Assembly: GCA_038380435.1 (NCBI GenBank)
Contig: JAWZYU010000057.1
Coordinates: 1,240,001-1,304,000 of the forward strand
DNA from: Ryuthela nishihirai
Lineage: Eukaryota > Arthropoda > Arachnida > Araneae > Heptathelidae
Direction of reading: 5' to 3'
DNA: 64,000 nt
Shown: one piece after another, positions 1-10,456 of the stretch
Layout of the letters: each line of letters opens with the position of its first letter
Position numbering within the stretch: the first letter of the stretch is position 1
Notes under the pieces: model-generated
What the model saw: the letters and a program-made list of their open reading frames with translations, nothing else
The model's database searches: none
Told to the model about the DNA's origin: nothing
Made by a program: the position numbers and the translations under genes

Positions 1-35
1 CAAGGTGTAGGTTTCCTTCTCAGCAGACATGCCAG

Positions 36-759
36 GGGCGGGGTGGCGGCTCAGTCGGTAGCGCGCCAGGTTCGTAATCTGTAGTTCCCAGGTTCGAGTC
101 TCAGCTGGGTCAGCGTTGAGATTTATCTCCGCAAAATTCCCCGCCTTGCCCACGGTCAGTAGGGAACACCGATGGGCTTGGAAAAGCCGCCGTCCGTCGG
201 ATGGGACGTTAAGCCGTGGCACCGTGTGTGGGAGAGCCATACCCTGTGCACGTTAAAGAACAGGTTGGATAGATTTGACGGGAGTCTACCATCTGTCTCC
301 CAACAGCTGTTCCAGTGGGTCCCCTCCCCCAACCTTCTCTGAGCCTACGGGGTACATGTGACCTTGCCATTTAGCCCATGGTGTGCAAAAAAGTGCCGCT
401 CAGAGGTAAAACAACCCAACGTTAAAGAACACGCTTGATGGCCTTAACGGGAGGCTACCATCTGTCTCCCAACAGCTGTTCCAGTGGGTCCCCTCCCCCA
501 ACCTTCTCTGAGCCTTCGGGGTCCATGTGACCTTGCCATTTAGCCCATGGTGTGCAAAAAAGTGCCGCTCAGAGGTAAAACAACCCAATGTTAAAGAACA
601 CGCTGGATGGCCTTGACGGGAGGCTACCATCTGTCTCCCAACAGCTGTTACAGTGGGTCCCCTCCCCCAACTTTCTCTGAGCCTTAGGGGTCCATGTGAC
701 TTTGCCATTTAGCCCATGGTGTGCAAAAAAGTGCCGCTCAGAGGTAAAACAACCCAACC
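36..759 (+). mobile_element. SINE-A copy with three tandem tails, inserted in RTE LINE
   Basis: The head has an A box (GGCTCAGTCGG) and a B box (GGTTCGAGTCT). The body runs to about 410, followed by tail units starting near 240, 419 and 589, each ending GCTCAGAGGTAAAACAACCCAA. A perfect 15-bp TSD (cagcagacatgccag) lies at 21-35 and 760-774 inside the LINE endonuclease. ORFs here are SINE sequence read by chance. Confidence 0.92.
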
Positions 760-1387
760 CAGCAGACATGCCAGTGATGCTATTGTAGGATGTGACTTCA
801 TTAATGAAAGATTTCTTACAGAAAAATTTAAAACAAAAATTAAAGACTTGAATGTCATACGTTGTTATGCCCCCACAGAGGACTCTGATGAAAACGAGAA
901 GGATACGTTTTAAAGCGAGCTTCAGGATTTTGTGAATTCTCTGAAGAAACGAGGTATTATTATTCTGCTAGGTGACTTGAATGCTAAAGTTGGTACTGAC
1001 TCTGACCTTTGGGAAGGCATATTAGATGCCTTTGGCAATGGTAATTCCAATGGCAATGGAGAACCTCTTCTCCAGGTAAATATTTGCAGAAAACAAATAT
1101 AACAATCGGGGTTTGCTTACTTCTGAATTTGAGAAAGACTGGATCAGTTTATTCAGGCTTTTCTTGAAACCAACAGTACTATTTTGGAAAAGGGAACAGA
1201 GGAAACATAATTATTTGAGTGATAAGGTTCTGGAGCTTATTTCTGAAATAAGGAAGTGCAGGATTAATATGAAACAAAATCTTACTACTTCTAACAGACG
1301 GAATTACCACGAGCTTAATAAACGTGTAGAGGATCAGTTAACAGCTGATAAGAATCTTTGGCTTGATAGCTTGGCTGACAAAGCTGA

Positions 1388-1790
1388 CCCGGTCGGGAGG
1401 GGGGGGGGGGGGTGCTCAGTCGGTAGCGCGCCACGCTCGTAATCTGTAGTTCCCAGGTTCGAGTCCCAGCTGGGTCAGCGTTGAGATTTATTTCCGCAAA
1501 ATTCCCCGCCCTGCCCACGGTCAGTAGGGGACACTGATGGGCTTGGAAAGGCCGCCGTCCGTCAGATGGGACGTTAAGTCGTTGCCCCGTGTGTGGGAGA
1601 GCCATACCCTGTGCACGTTAAAGAACACGCTTTACGGCCTTGACGGGAGGCTACCATCTATCTAACAACAGATGTTCCAGTGGGTCCCCTCCCCAGCCTT
1701 CTCTGAGTCTTCGGGGTCCATGTGACCTAGCCATTTAGCCCATGGTGTTGAAAAAAGTGCCGCTCAGAGGTAAAACAACCCAACCCAACC
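1388..1790 (+). mobile_element. SINE-A copy, single tail, in the same RTE LINE
   Basis: A G-run (from about 1396) replaces the usual 5' end. The A box is partly damaged, CTCGTAATCTG and the B box are present, and there is one tail ending in AACCC repeats. The 9-bp TSD caaagctga is at 1379-1387 and 1791-1799. A paralogous copy with the same LINE sequence on its right lies at 44948-45312. Confidence 0.9.
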
Positions 1791-2018
1791 CAAAGCTGAG
1801 GAAGCAGTTAGATAGCACAACAGCAGGGGTTTGTACCAGATTGTTAATGTTTTATGTGGGAAGGAACAGACAGGTTCACAGGGATTGAGGGATAAACATG
1901 GCAAGGTGGTTGAAAGTGAGGATTCTGTGATGGCTAAGTGGGCTGAGCATTTCAGAGATGTTTTAAATAATATGATTATTTCTACTCCCATTCCTTGTAA
2001 TGAGGTTACACGCATTAC

Positions 2019-2198
2019 TTTTTTAGAAATTAGTGATCTGGCAACATTCGTGTACAGCCGTTCAAAAAAATATCCGAAAACTATGTTTCCCCTATCTGTG
2101 TGAATTTTGTTCTATCATGTAAATATACTACCATAGACTAACTTCAAAATGAACATCCTCAAATTATTTTTTGCCATAAGGGTGGGAACCTACAGTGT
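2019..2198. repeat. Tc1-type terminal sequence plus unassigned spacer shared with 45545-45720
   Basis: 2020-2048 reads like the inner arm of the Tc1 MITE at 44160 (AATTAGTGATCTGGCAAC). 2053-2087 resembles its outer terminus (TACAGCCGTTCAAAAAA, then ATCCGAAAACTATG). The remaining 110 bases have no recognised identity but recur almost unchanged at 45605-45720. Confidence 0.6.
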
Positions 2199-2886
2199 TG
2201 GGTTGCGTTGTTTTACCTCTGAGCGGCACTTTTTTGCACATAATGGACTAAATGGCCAGGTCACAGGGACCCCGAAGGCTCAGAGAAGGTTGGGGGAGGG
2301 GACTCACTGGAACAGCTGTTGGGAGAGAGATGGTAGCCTCCCGTCAAGGCCATGCATTTACCTCTGAGCGGCAATTTTTTTGGACACAATGGGCTAAATG
2401 TCCAGGTCACAAGAACCCCCTATGCTCAGAGAAGATTGCGGGAGGGGACCCACTGAACAGCTGATGGGAGACAGATGGTAACCTCTCGTCAAAGCCATCC
2501 AGCGTGTTCTTTAACGTTCCGTTGTTTTACCTCTGAGCGACAGTTTTTTTGCACACCATGGGCTAAATGGACAAGTCACATGGACCCCGAAGGCTCAGAG
2601 AAGGTTGGGGAAGGGGACCCACTGAAACAGATGTTGAAAGGCAGATGGTTGCCATCCAGCGTGTTCTTTAACGTGCACAGGGTATGGCTCTCCCGCACAC
2701 GGAGTCACGGCTTAAACGTCCCATCTGACGGACGGCGGCCTTTCCAAGCCCATCTGTGTCCCCTACTGACCGTTGGCGAGGCGGGAGATTTTGCAGAGAT
2801 AAATCTCAACGCTGACCCAGCTAGGTCTCGAACCTGGGAACTACATATTACGAGCCTGGCGCGCTACCAGCTTAACCACCCCCTCC
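2199..2886 (-). mobile_element. SINE-A copy, minus strand, three tail units
   Basis: Reading from the right, a worn tRNA-like head (2800-2886) is followed by body and three tails. Tail junctions are near 2518 and 2355, the second being a deletion junction. The paralogous copy at 45722-46613 has four tails. Confidence 0.85.
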
Positions 2887-3445
2887 CCACTGAGAAGCAG
2901 ACCTACGCCTTGGAGATGTTTATCTGTAGGAAAAACACGAAGTTGTAAAATGCGTATTCCTTTAGAAGTAGTAAATATTTCAACAATATAATGAACAATA
3001 CTTCGGTCTCAATATCTCTTTACGTTTCATGTTTTGGAATGCATGTGATATATCAATTATATATTCTACGACAAAGAAACAAGAAAAAATTAGCTTAAAC
3101 TATTCATGATCAGATTTTTAAGACAGCAAAATCTTCGATTCTTATTTCTGCTGTTACTAATATTTTCATTGTTTCATACGTAATTGAAGCTACCTGCGTA
3201 AAGTTTTGAGAAATTAATACAAGTAAATTTATTTTCGTTTAATCAAACGACAATGTGTTTATGTAGATTTGTCTTCAAGATAGGTTTCTGCATATGTGGA
3301 AATCGAAATGAATTCAAAGAGCAGCTATTATGAGCAATGTAAGTTTGCTGGTCAATTCTATGACGGATCATTCAAAAATTTTTCATTGTCTTTGAATGAA
3401 AGGGCATTAGTATGACTTTAACATCACACTATATTACGTGATGTT
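2887..3445. repeat. Short RTE-endonuclease scrap and diverged Rep-C sequence
   Basis: 2887-2920 (GAGAAGCAGACCTACGCC) matches the minus-strand endonuclease segment seen at 29745. From about 2990 to 3270 the sequence weakly matches, in reverse, the 32290-32540 repeat (phrases such as CTTCGGTCTCAATATCTC and TTCGTTTAATCAAACG). No coding potential was seen; the rest is AT-rich and unassigned. Confidence 0.4.
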
Positions 3446-3447
3446 GG

Positions 3448-3957
3448 TGGGGCGGGGGTGGCTCAGTCGGTAGCGCGCCAGGCTCGTAATCTGTAGTTCC
3501 CAGGTTCGAGTCCCAGCTGGGTCAGCGTTGAGATTTATCTCCGCAAAATTCCCGGCCCTGCCCACGGTCAGTAGGGGACACCGATGGGCTTCCAATGTCC
3601 GCCCGTCCGTCGGATGGAACGTTTTAGTCCGCCGTCCGTCGGATGGACGGGAGGCTACCATCTGTCTCCCAACAGCTGTTCCAGTGGGTCCCCTCCCCCA
3701 ACCTTCTCTGAGCCTTCGGGGTTCATGTGACCTGGCCATTTAGTCCATGGTATGCAAAAAATTGCCGCTCAGAGGTAAAACAACCCAATGTTAAAGAACA
3801 CGCTGGATGGCCTTGACGGGAGGCTACCATCTCTCTCCCAACAGCTGTTCCAGTGGGTCCCCTCCCCCAACGTTCTCTGAGCCTTCGGGGTCCGTATGAC
3901 CTGGCCATTTAGTCCATGGTGTGCAAAAAAGTGCCGCTCAGAGGTAAAACAACCCAA
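3448..3957 (+). mobile_element. SINE-A copy with internal deletion and two tails
   Basis: The head has both Pol III boxes and CTCGTAATCTG. At about 3590-3650 the body is rearranged: the segment containing CCGTCCGTCGGATGG occurs twice and the stretch up to the first tail is lost. Two tails end at about 3790 and 3957. Confidence 0.88.
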
Positions 3958-5300
3958 CCCCCTCTGTTGAGATTCAAAGACATTCGCTTCAGGAAATTTA
4001 ACCGTTCACGTTTCTCGCAAGCAAGTTGCCTTCCCTTTTTCTGTAAATGCACGCAGAGTTTTCCCTTGAGCCCCTGCCACCAGCCGCCGGTGCAAGTGTC
4101 GGCTAGCGCGACATCTGAATCGATAATGTCAGACAAATCTTGCCTCAAATTTACATTTTCCAGATGGGAAATGTTCATTTTGCACAAGGATTTGCCTCTC
4201 CCATCCGTCCTCGGAATAGTTATATTTCCTGAAGTGACCCGATGGTTACTGACGAAAAAAGTTCTGGGAATTGACGTCAGTAACGTTAAAATCTGTACAA
4301 AAATTTAGATATTGGCTGGAGACGTAAATTCGATCAATTCGCCGCTGAATCTGGCCGTCAGGTGACGTCCAGGTAGCGACGAATTGATCATCGTGTTGGT
4401 GCCTCCAGACGTCCGTCAGATCGAATCCACTAATCAGTCGAGTCAGTTTTAATCTGCTGCTGTCTGCCCGAAAAGTGGTTCCGCCCCAATCGTCTGAATT
4501 AAGTCCACGACTGAATTAAAGTCTCCTGCCAATATCAAACAATCATAACTTTCATTAAAAAAATATTTTGAATGCTCATAAAATTCAATTCTCTGTATAT
4601 GTTTACGATGCAGAACTTAACACCTTCTCTTTTAGCTACTATTTTAATTAATCTTTCATCTACGTCAGAGTCATATTTGCAGATGTGGGTTGGGTTGTTT
4701 TACCTCTGAGCGGCACTTTTTTGCACACCATGGGCTAAATGGCCAGTCACATGGATCCCGAAGGCTCAGAGAATGTTGGGGAAGTGGACCCACTGGAACA
4801 GCTGTTGGGAGACAGATGGTAGCCTCCCGTCAAGGCCATCCAGCGTGTTCTTTAACGTGCAGAGGGTATGGCTCTCCCACACACGGGGCCACGGCTTAAC
4901 GTCCCATCCGACGGACGGCGACCTTTCCAAGCCCATCGGTGTCCCTTACTGGCCGTGGGCAGGGAGGGGAATTTTTGCGGAGATAAATCTCAACGCTGAC
5001 CCAGCTGGGACTCGAACCTGGGAACTACAAATTACGAGCCTGGCGCGCTACCGACTGAGCCACCCCGCCCCCTTGCAGATATGAAAATTGTTATTTCTGG
5101 CGCTAATAATAGCTACTCCTCTGGCATGAGATGACCCAAAAGACAAATAGGAATGATGTTTGTCTCTGCGGAGAAGATCCTTTGCCCATTTTGTTGAATC
5201 TAAGTGAGTCTCTTGTAAAAGTAGAAAGTCCAGCTGGTTAAAGTCCAAGAAGCCTAGCAACCAGTTTTGCTTCTTTGGACTCAACGTGCGGCAAACGTTT
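3958..5300 (-). pseudogene. LINE endonuclease and downstream linker, split by a SINE
   Basis: Read on the minus strand, 5290-5073 starts the endonuclease (LRIASLNV, LLLQETHLDS, GVAIIS). Beyond the SINE, 4675-4310 continues with LAGDFNSVVD, a standard endonuclease motif. 4270-3958 reads as the post-endonuclease linker (HRVTSGN, GWWQGLKGKL, CEKRERLNFLKR). The reading frame carries stops, so it is dead. The linker style with a WW pair recalls L1/Tx1-like LINEs, but that clade call is tentative. The RT domain is absent. Confidence 0.65.
4688..5072 (-). mobile_element. SINE-A copy in LINE endonuclease
   Basis: Complete minus-strand copy with one tail; the reversed B box (GGACTCGAACC) and A box (CCGACTGAGCCA) lie near 5010 and 5052. 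An 11-bp TSD with one mismatch, ttgcagatgtg / ttgcagatatg, is at 4677-4687 and 5073-5083. Confidence 0.92.
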
Positions 5301-5399
5301 AAAGAGGCAATTCTTAGTTGTAGCCCCATCAGCGAGAGAAAGAGCATATCAATACAAAAAAAGCACAAAAAAACAAAGGGCGGGAAGTCCAGTACAACC

Positions 5400-6440
5400 T
5401 TACAAAAACAAACAAAAGGAATTTATCCAAAGGTCTGGGCATGCGCTGTCTGAGTCAGACAGCGCAGTAGCTTCGGTGCTCCTTAATATATTTTCAAGAA
5501 TAACGGCAGCAGAGGAAGCCTCGTAATCGATCTCTAGGGAATGATATGTTCCCATATCCTTTGAAGTGGAAGCGACGACAATAGGCTCTGATGCCGTTTC
5601 AAAAGGAGTTTTAGAGACTAAAGACTCTATAGAACCTTTATTGTTTTTCTTTGCCTTCTTATTTGCAGCCGCAGTCCATTTCTTCGCCGCGCTGCTTCGT
5701 TTGATAGCCGCAGTGGCGATCCTTTTATCAGCTGTTAAAATAGGAGTAGAGATCTCCTTTGGCTGCTCTGTTGAAATAGCAGCTGTATTTGAGCCGTGTG
5801 GCTCTTCGATAGCAGTTTCAGTCACAGTTTCTGTATTTATAACATTAATTTGCTCATGGGACGGCAAATTTTCAGTTTCGGCCGTAGAATTTTCTTCCGC
5901 GGTCGGAGGCTTTTTCTCAGAATTCTGCGGCCAAAAAGGCGATATTCGGGCTATTAACCCATCGGCAAAACCGCGCATAGGACAGTCACTGAAAGTTGTC
6001 AAGTTTCACTACATTTTTTACAGTTGAGCACACAATCCTTTTCAAGATGGGTATTTGCTCGGAAATTTTTTGGAGAAAATCGTCGAGCACTGTGCCGCAA
6101 AATGTCCTTGTAAGTGGCACTTTTTGCAAGTGACCACTACGCCGTTTTAAAGAAGAATTGCAGAACACCTGGTAATCGACTTCGTGTTCGGAACTGTTCT
6201 TGCCATGTCCATCAGGACAAATTTCGTGCCAGTGTACATGCTTTTGAACCGGCCTTCTGATTTTGGCTCATATTTGACGCTGATTATTCGCCCATATGGT
6301 GCTAAGGCTGCAGCGATGACCTCGTTAGCAACCTCGAAAAACTCTCTATGGACTGTAACAGTAACAATATTTTTTCTTTGCAATTTTCATTTTAATCTCC
6401 GCTTCCGCAGAGACCTTTCTCGAACGAACCGTCCACATCG
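5400..6440 (-). pseudogene. LINE ORF1 remnant with broken CCHC knuckle
   Basis: This lies directly upstream of the endonuclease on the same strand, where ORF1 is expected. Open stretches cover 6383-6147, 6168-5986 and 6002-5400. The N-terminal part (VTVTVHREFFEVANEV) is followed by a basic part, then a gag-like zinc knuckle around 6025-5985. There CKKC is in one frame with a stop right after, and SDCP in the next frame, so a frameshift plus a stop break the knuckle. The last 200 codons are low-complexity, rich in Ala, Thr, Ser and Lys. ORF1 identity rests on position and the CCHC remnant. Confidence 0.55.
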
Positions 6441-6985
6441 AAACTAGTGATCGATTAAACGAAACAAATATTTCTTCTAACCGTTTTGTCTAAATTTTAT
6501 ACAGGTAGCTTTTGTTAACTATGAAAACCTAACAATCTTAACACAAAAGTAACAATCGAGAATATTATTTTTCTCCTTTTTTATGTCATATGTTTTACAA
6601 CAATATTGAAATCTCTTCACGAATATTTTAGAGATTTATTTTTCCATGCTCTGTAATAGAATATGTAACTGTCAAACGTATTCAAAAAAACAAGGTGTGA
6701 ATAAAAGTGTTTTTAGAAATTTCAAATTCTCTTTGAATATTTGGGAATCGAGCGTGAATTCGAAATAAATAAACGAACTATAGAGTAACTGATTTAATAA
6801 CTAAGGCAACGAAATTGCAGAAGTCAAAAACAATTTCTTAACTGATCACACAAAACACCAATATGCTATCAATCAGTATAAAATTATCCTGTTAATCAGA
6901 AATATCAGATATTCTTTTAAAAGCACATTTTTCAGCGATACAAAAAAATTGCTATTTTACTTGAAACTGAAAACTTTCTTAGCAG
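6385..6985 (-). repeat. Rep-C dispersed repeat
   Basis: Matches in reverse the Rep-C copies at 28530-29212, 35810-36520, 53400-54090 and 61725-62436. Diagnostic phrases are AATCTCCGCTTCCGCAGAG, ATCGATTAAACGAAA and CCATGCTCTGTAATAGAATA. It has no open frame of note and its terminal structure is not clear. The nature (MITE, satellite or LINE 3' end) is unknown. Confidence 0.7.
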
Positions 6986-7430
6986 AATGAATTATGAATT
7001 TTCAAAACTCCAATTGATTCTAATTACCTAAAATTCAGTTAAACAGTAATTGCTCTTTCATCTATTAAGTTTAGAATTTATAATTTTGCTGCAAGGCCTA
7101 CTATTTTTAGACAAATAATCTAAAGAGGGTAACTAAGAAATCACTATTAATTGCATAAAATGAAGATTAATGTTACATATTTTGCTAATGCATTATTTTC
7201 TTGTTATAGTCAATTTTAGAGACTCGGAATAATGTTTCGTTAGCAGTTATAAAATCTTATCTGGATATTTCTCTTTCTATTGAATTAGAATTTAAATATA
7301 ATTTTTTAATGCGAAGTGTCCAAAACGTCCGACAGATGGCAGAATTAACCAATCAAATAATTTCCCTTTCGATTTTGCAAGAAATTTCCACATAGTAACA
7401 GAATACACTATGTCTTCTCTGAAAGATATA
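6986..7430. repeat. Rep-F, about 450 bp, paired with 27740-28190
   Basis: Shares long runs with 27740-28190 in the same orientation, for example GAATTTTCAAAACTCCAA, CTAAGAAATCAC and GTCCGACAGATGGCAG. It abuts Rep-C, so the two may be parts of one larger element. Non-coding. Confidence 0.65.
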
Positions 7431-7800
7431 ATCATGTAGCAGAAAAATATTTTCAAGGGATAGGAAAGCAGATTTTAAAAACTGATGGTGGACGAAAATT
7501 ATCCTCAAAGTACTGAGTAAAAATATCAAATACTCTTGATAAAATGTGTAAAATGATATAAACTACACTACAGCTTAGTAACAAAAAAACTCAGAAAATG
7601 AAATCGTTTGTATTTCTGACTCAGACTTTTTATGGAAGGGGAAGTGACCTTAGAATTATATTCTCCTGGCTATATCCTAGATACTAGATGATCTAACACA
7701 AGTCATTACGATATTTTAAATTCATGTAATCGACTTGGAAATCAATTTAACCACATGCGGTCGATAGTGGCGGATCATTTGAAATAGAGTATCCTTGTAG
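7431..7800. other. AT-rich spacer, nothing recognised
   Basis: No ORF, tandem structure or match to other parts of the window was seen. Confidence 0.5.
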
Positions 7801-8770
7801 CCTGAAATTTTGTGACCTGGTCATTTGCCCATTGTGTGGAAAAAAATTGCCGCTCAGAGGTAAAACAACCTCAACGTTAAAGAGCACATTTGATAGCCTT
7901 CATCGGAGGCTACCATCTGTCACCTAAAAGCTGTCTAGTGAATATCCTCCTTCCAACTTTCTCTGAGCCTTTGAGTCCTTGTGACCTGGCGATTTAGCCC
8001 ATTGTGTGAAAAAAGATTACCTTCAGAGGTAAAATATTCCAAAGTTAAAGAACACGCTGAATAGACTGGAAGGGAGGCTACCATTTGTTTCCTAAAAGTT
8101 GTGGGGCGGGGGTGGCTCAGTCGGTAGCGCGCCAGGCTCGTAATCTGTAGTTCCCAGGTTCGAGTCCCAGCTGGGTCAGCGTTGAGATTTATCTCCGCAA
8201 AATTCCCCGCCCTGCCCACGGTCAGTAGGGGACACCGATGGGCTTGGAAAGGCCGCCGTCCGTCGGATGGGACGTTAAGCCGTGGCCCCGTGTGCGGGAG
8301 AGACATACCCTGTGCACGTTAAAGAACACGCTGGATGGCCTTGACGGGAGGCTACCATCTGTCTCCTAACAGCTGTTCCAGTGGGTCCCCTCCCCCAACC
8401 TTCTCTGAGCCTTCGGGGTCCATGAGACCTGGCCATTTAGCCCATGGTGTGCAAAAAAGTGCCGCTCAGAGGTAAAACAACCCAACCCTAAAAGTTGTCC
8501 AGTGGAGATCCTTCCCCAACATTCTCTGAATCTTCGAAGTCCTTGTGACCTGGCCATTTAGTCCATCGTGTGGAAAAAAGTGTCCTTCAGAAGTAAAATA
8601 TTCCAACGCTGAAGAACACGCTGGATAGCTTTAATGGGAGGCTACCATCTGTCTCCTAAAAGATGTCCAGTGGATATCCTACCCAAAATTTTCTCTGAAT
8701 CTTTGGGGTCTTGTAACCTGGTCATTTAGTCTATTGTGTAAAAAAGGTGACCACAGGTAAAATATTCTAA
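7801..8770 (+). mobile_element. Old SINE-A tail array hosting a young SINE-A
   Basis: Diverged tails (7801-8090 and 8499-8770) share variants not found in the main copies: CCTAAAAG in place of CCCAACAG, TGTGTGGAAAAAA, and AAAATATTCC in place of AAAACAACCC. A well-kept full SINE-A at 8103-8486 interrupts one of them. Its 12-bp TSD cctaaaagttgt is at 8091-8102 and 8487-8498, inside the older tail. Confidence 0.88.
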
Positions 8771-8805
8771 CGTTAAAAAGCACTCCGTAAATTGCATAAA
8801 ATTTG

Positions 8806-9048
8806 ACGTGACACGACGACTTGTGCGTCACGTGACACGACGGTTGCCAGATCACAAATTTAAAAAAAAAATCGTTGCAGATATTTTTTCTGATTTCTGT
8901 AATCAATCATAGTGTTCGGATACTTTTTGAGCGACTGTAAACAAAGGTTGCAAAATCACTAATTTCTAAAATAAAATTGTTGTAAGATATTTTTTTCTTA
9001 ATTATGTAATCAACATTAGTGTTCGGATACTTTTTTGAGCGACTGTAC
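8806..9048 (+). repeat. Two Tc1-type terminal repeats in tandem
   Basis: 8840-8932 and 8945-9048 both run from a GTTGCAAAATCAC-like or GTTGCCAGATCAC block to AGTGTTCGGATAC, then a T-run and GAGCGACTGTA. This is the right-hand terminus of the Tc1/MITE family seen at 41755-41869 and 44160-44350. Confidence 0.75.
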
Positions 9049-9310
9049 TCTCACAATCTCTAGATGTACTTTCCTGTACCAACATGACGATGATCCCATC
9101 CACAAAGCGATTACATTAGGGAATGGTTTGATGAGAGGGTTGTGGAAGAACTTGACTGGCCTGCACAGAGCCCTGATCGCAATCCCATTGAACTTGGATG
9201 AATTTTATTGGATGAATTGGAACTCCGACTGCGAGCCAGGCCGACCTGCCAGACATCACTGACCGGCATCACTAATCTTCTTCTGGCATTTATTTCAACT
9301 TCATCTTTCG
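9049..9310 (+). pseudogene. Tc1 transposase C-terminal fragment
   Basis: Frameshifted reading gives YQHDDDPIHKA, then EELDWPAQSPD-like text and DELELRLRARPTCQTS, the conserved end of Tc1/mariner transposases. It is broken by frameshifts and lacks the N-terminal two thirds. Confidence 0.75.
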
Positions 9311-9316
9311 AACTTA

Positions 9317-9703
9317 GGGGCGGGTTTTCCTCAGTCGGTAGCGCTCCAGGTTCGTACTTTGTAGTTCCTAGGTTCGAGTCCCAGCTGGGTCAGCGTTGAG
9401 GTTTATTTAGGCAAAATTCCCTGCCCTGCTCACGATCAGTAGGGGACACCGATGGGCTTGGAAAGGCAGCCGTCCGTAGGATGGGATGTTAAGCCGTGTC
9501 CGTGTACGGCAGAGCCATATTCTGTGCACTTTAAAGTACATGCTGGATGGCTTTGAAGGGAGGCTACCATCTGTCTCTCAACGGCTGTTCTAGTGGGTCC
9601 CCTCCCCCAACCTTCTCTTTGCCTTCGGGTCCTTGTGACCTGGACATTTAGCCCATGGTGTGAAAAAAAATTGCTGCTCAGAGGTGAAACAACCCAACCC
9701 TAA
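9317..9703 (+). mobile_element. SINE-A copy, moderately decayed
   Basis: Head, body and one tail are present, with many substitutions and damaged A-box flanks. It separates two Tc1 transposase fragments. No convincing TSD was seen. Confidence 0.88.
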
Positions 9704-10170
9704 GTGAAATAATTCTCATCCCGTGCTACATCTCGAGTGTCACGTACTCTCACAATTCCTCCACACATACATACAAAATCTTCATGCATTCATGAGCTAC
9801 GAGGTCAAACCAGAGTGGATAATGGTTTTCTCCAAACACTTCTGTTCATGTCTACATCTGCTGCATCTCGTCAAAATAGACCAAATCTAACAGACGAATA
9901 CAAGCCTAAAATCAACAAGATCAACTCCAACCATCGGTTGGAGTTGTGTAAAACAGGGTGCCAACGGACTCGAGCACTGGAACAGCGTTCTCTGGAGTGA
10001 TGAATCACGCCTCACCATCTGGCAGTCTGACGGACGAGTCTGGGTGTGGAGGATGCCAGGTGAACTCTATCTACTTGATTGTCGCATGTCAGCTGTGAAG
10101 TTTGGTGGAAAAAACTTCATCCTTTGGGGCTCATTTTCTTCATTCAACCTGGGCAGTTTTCTGCATCTAT
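9704..10170 (+). pseudogene. Tc1 transposase central fragment
   Basis: 9976-10165 reads HWNSVLWSDESRLTIW, then GRVWVWRMPGE and VKFGGKNFILWGS, which is the block around the first catalytic Asp of Tc1 transposases. The upstream part (9737-9975) is poorly conserved. In a real element this piece would precede the fragment at 9049-9310, so the two come from different insertions or a rearrangement. Confidence 0.75.
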
Positions 10171-10456
10171 GAAAAAGGAAATAATCTTTTTCATTCTTTG
10201 AGAGAGCAAGAAATTATTCCTTGAAGTTAAAAAGTGATCACCCCACTATCAGAGATAGTTGGACACTAACAGTCAAAAATTTGTAACCGCTATGGAGATG
10301 CGTCGCGAGCCACCAGGAGAGGCAAGAATTAAGAGAGGGATTCATATTGACCTAGAGGGCATTGGAGGAGGGAGGGCTGAGAAGAGAGATGCCGCCACAA
10401 GTTACGTGTGGGAAACTTTTATACACAGGGCTCAACTTTGTGTCATTTTTAGTTAG
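10171..10456 (+). repeat. Rep-D copy
   Basis: Matches 13151-13395, 28195-28480 and, reversed, 55225-55440. Shared phrases are GAGAGCAAGAAATTATTCC, GATCACCCC, GAGCCACCAGGAGAGGCAAG and GTGTCAT...GTTAGAG. The open frame at 10259-10456 is not shared intact with other copies and is not taken as a gene. Confidence 0.6.

Larger units (their letters stand above)
1..2018 (+). pseudogene. RTE-type LINE remnant, endonuclease to start of RT, split by two SINEs
   Basis: Pieces at 1-35, 775-1388 and 1800-2018 read as one decayed LINE on the plus strand. The first two give an endonuclease (EN) fragment resembling the better copy at 19416-20561: GVG..LLSRHAS, INERFLT, CYAPTED and a GDLNAKVGTD motif. A TAA at about 911 replaces the Tyr codon found in the other copy. 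After LLQ (about 1075) roughly 80 codons including the SDH motif are missing, and the linker (YHELNKRVEDQL, 1113-1388) follows directly. The piece after the second SINE contains RDKHGKVV and WAEHFRDVLN, typical of the region just before RT in RTE elements. Removing the two SINEs with one TSD copy each restores continuity. Clade assignment comes from recognised motifs, not a search. Confidence 0.8.

Noticed and set aside
400..708. ORFs beginning MARSHGPRRLREGWG, MGCFTSERHFFAHHGLNG or MVCKKVPLRGKTTQP at many sites
   Set aside because: All are translations of SINE-A tails in different frames and strands.
1776..1790. Telomere-like TTGGG/AACCC repeats
   Set aside because: They are the short 3' ends of SINE-A, only two to four units each.
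5566..6027. Plus-strand 153-codon hydrophobic ORF
   Set aside because: It is the antisense of the low-complexity LINE ORF1 on the minus strand.
8103..8180. Functional tRNA genes at SINE heads
   Set aside because: Heads have Pol III boxes but continue into SINE bodies, lack a paired acceptor stem, and recur with TSDs.
9035..9262. A possible intact Tc1 gene across 9.0-10.2 kb
   Set aside because: The C-terminal piece lies before the central piece and a SINE separates them, so they do not form one gene.
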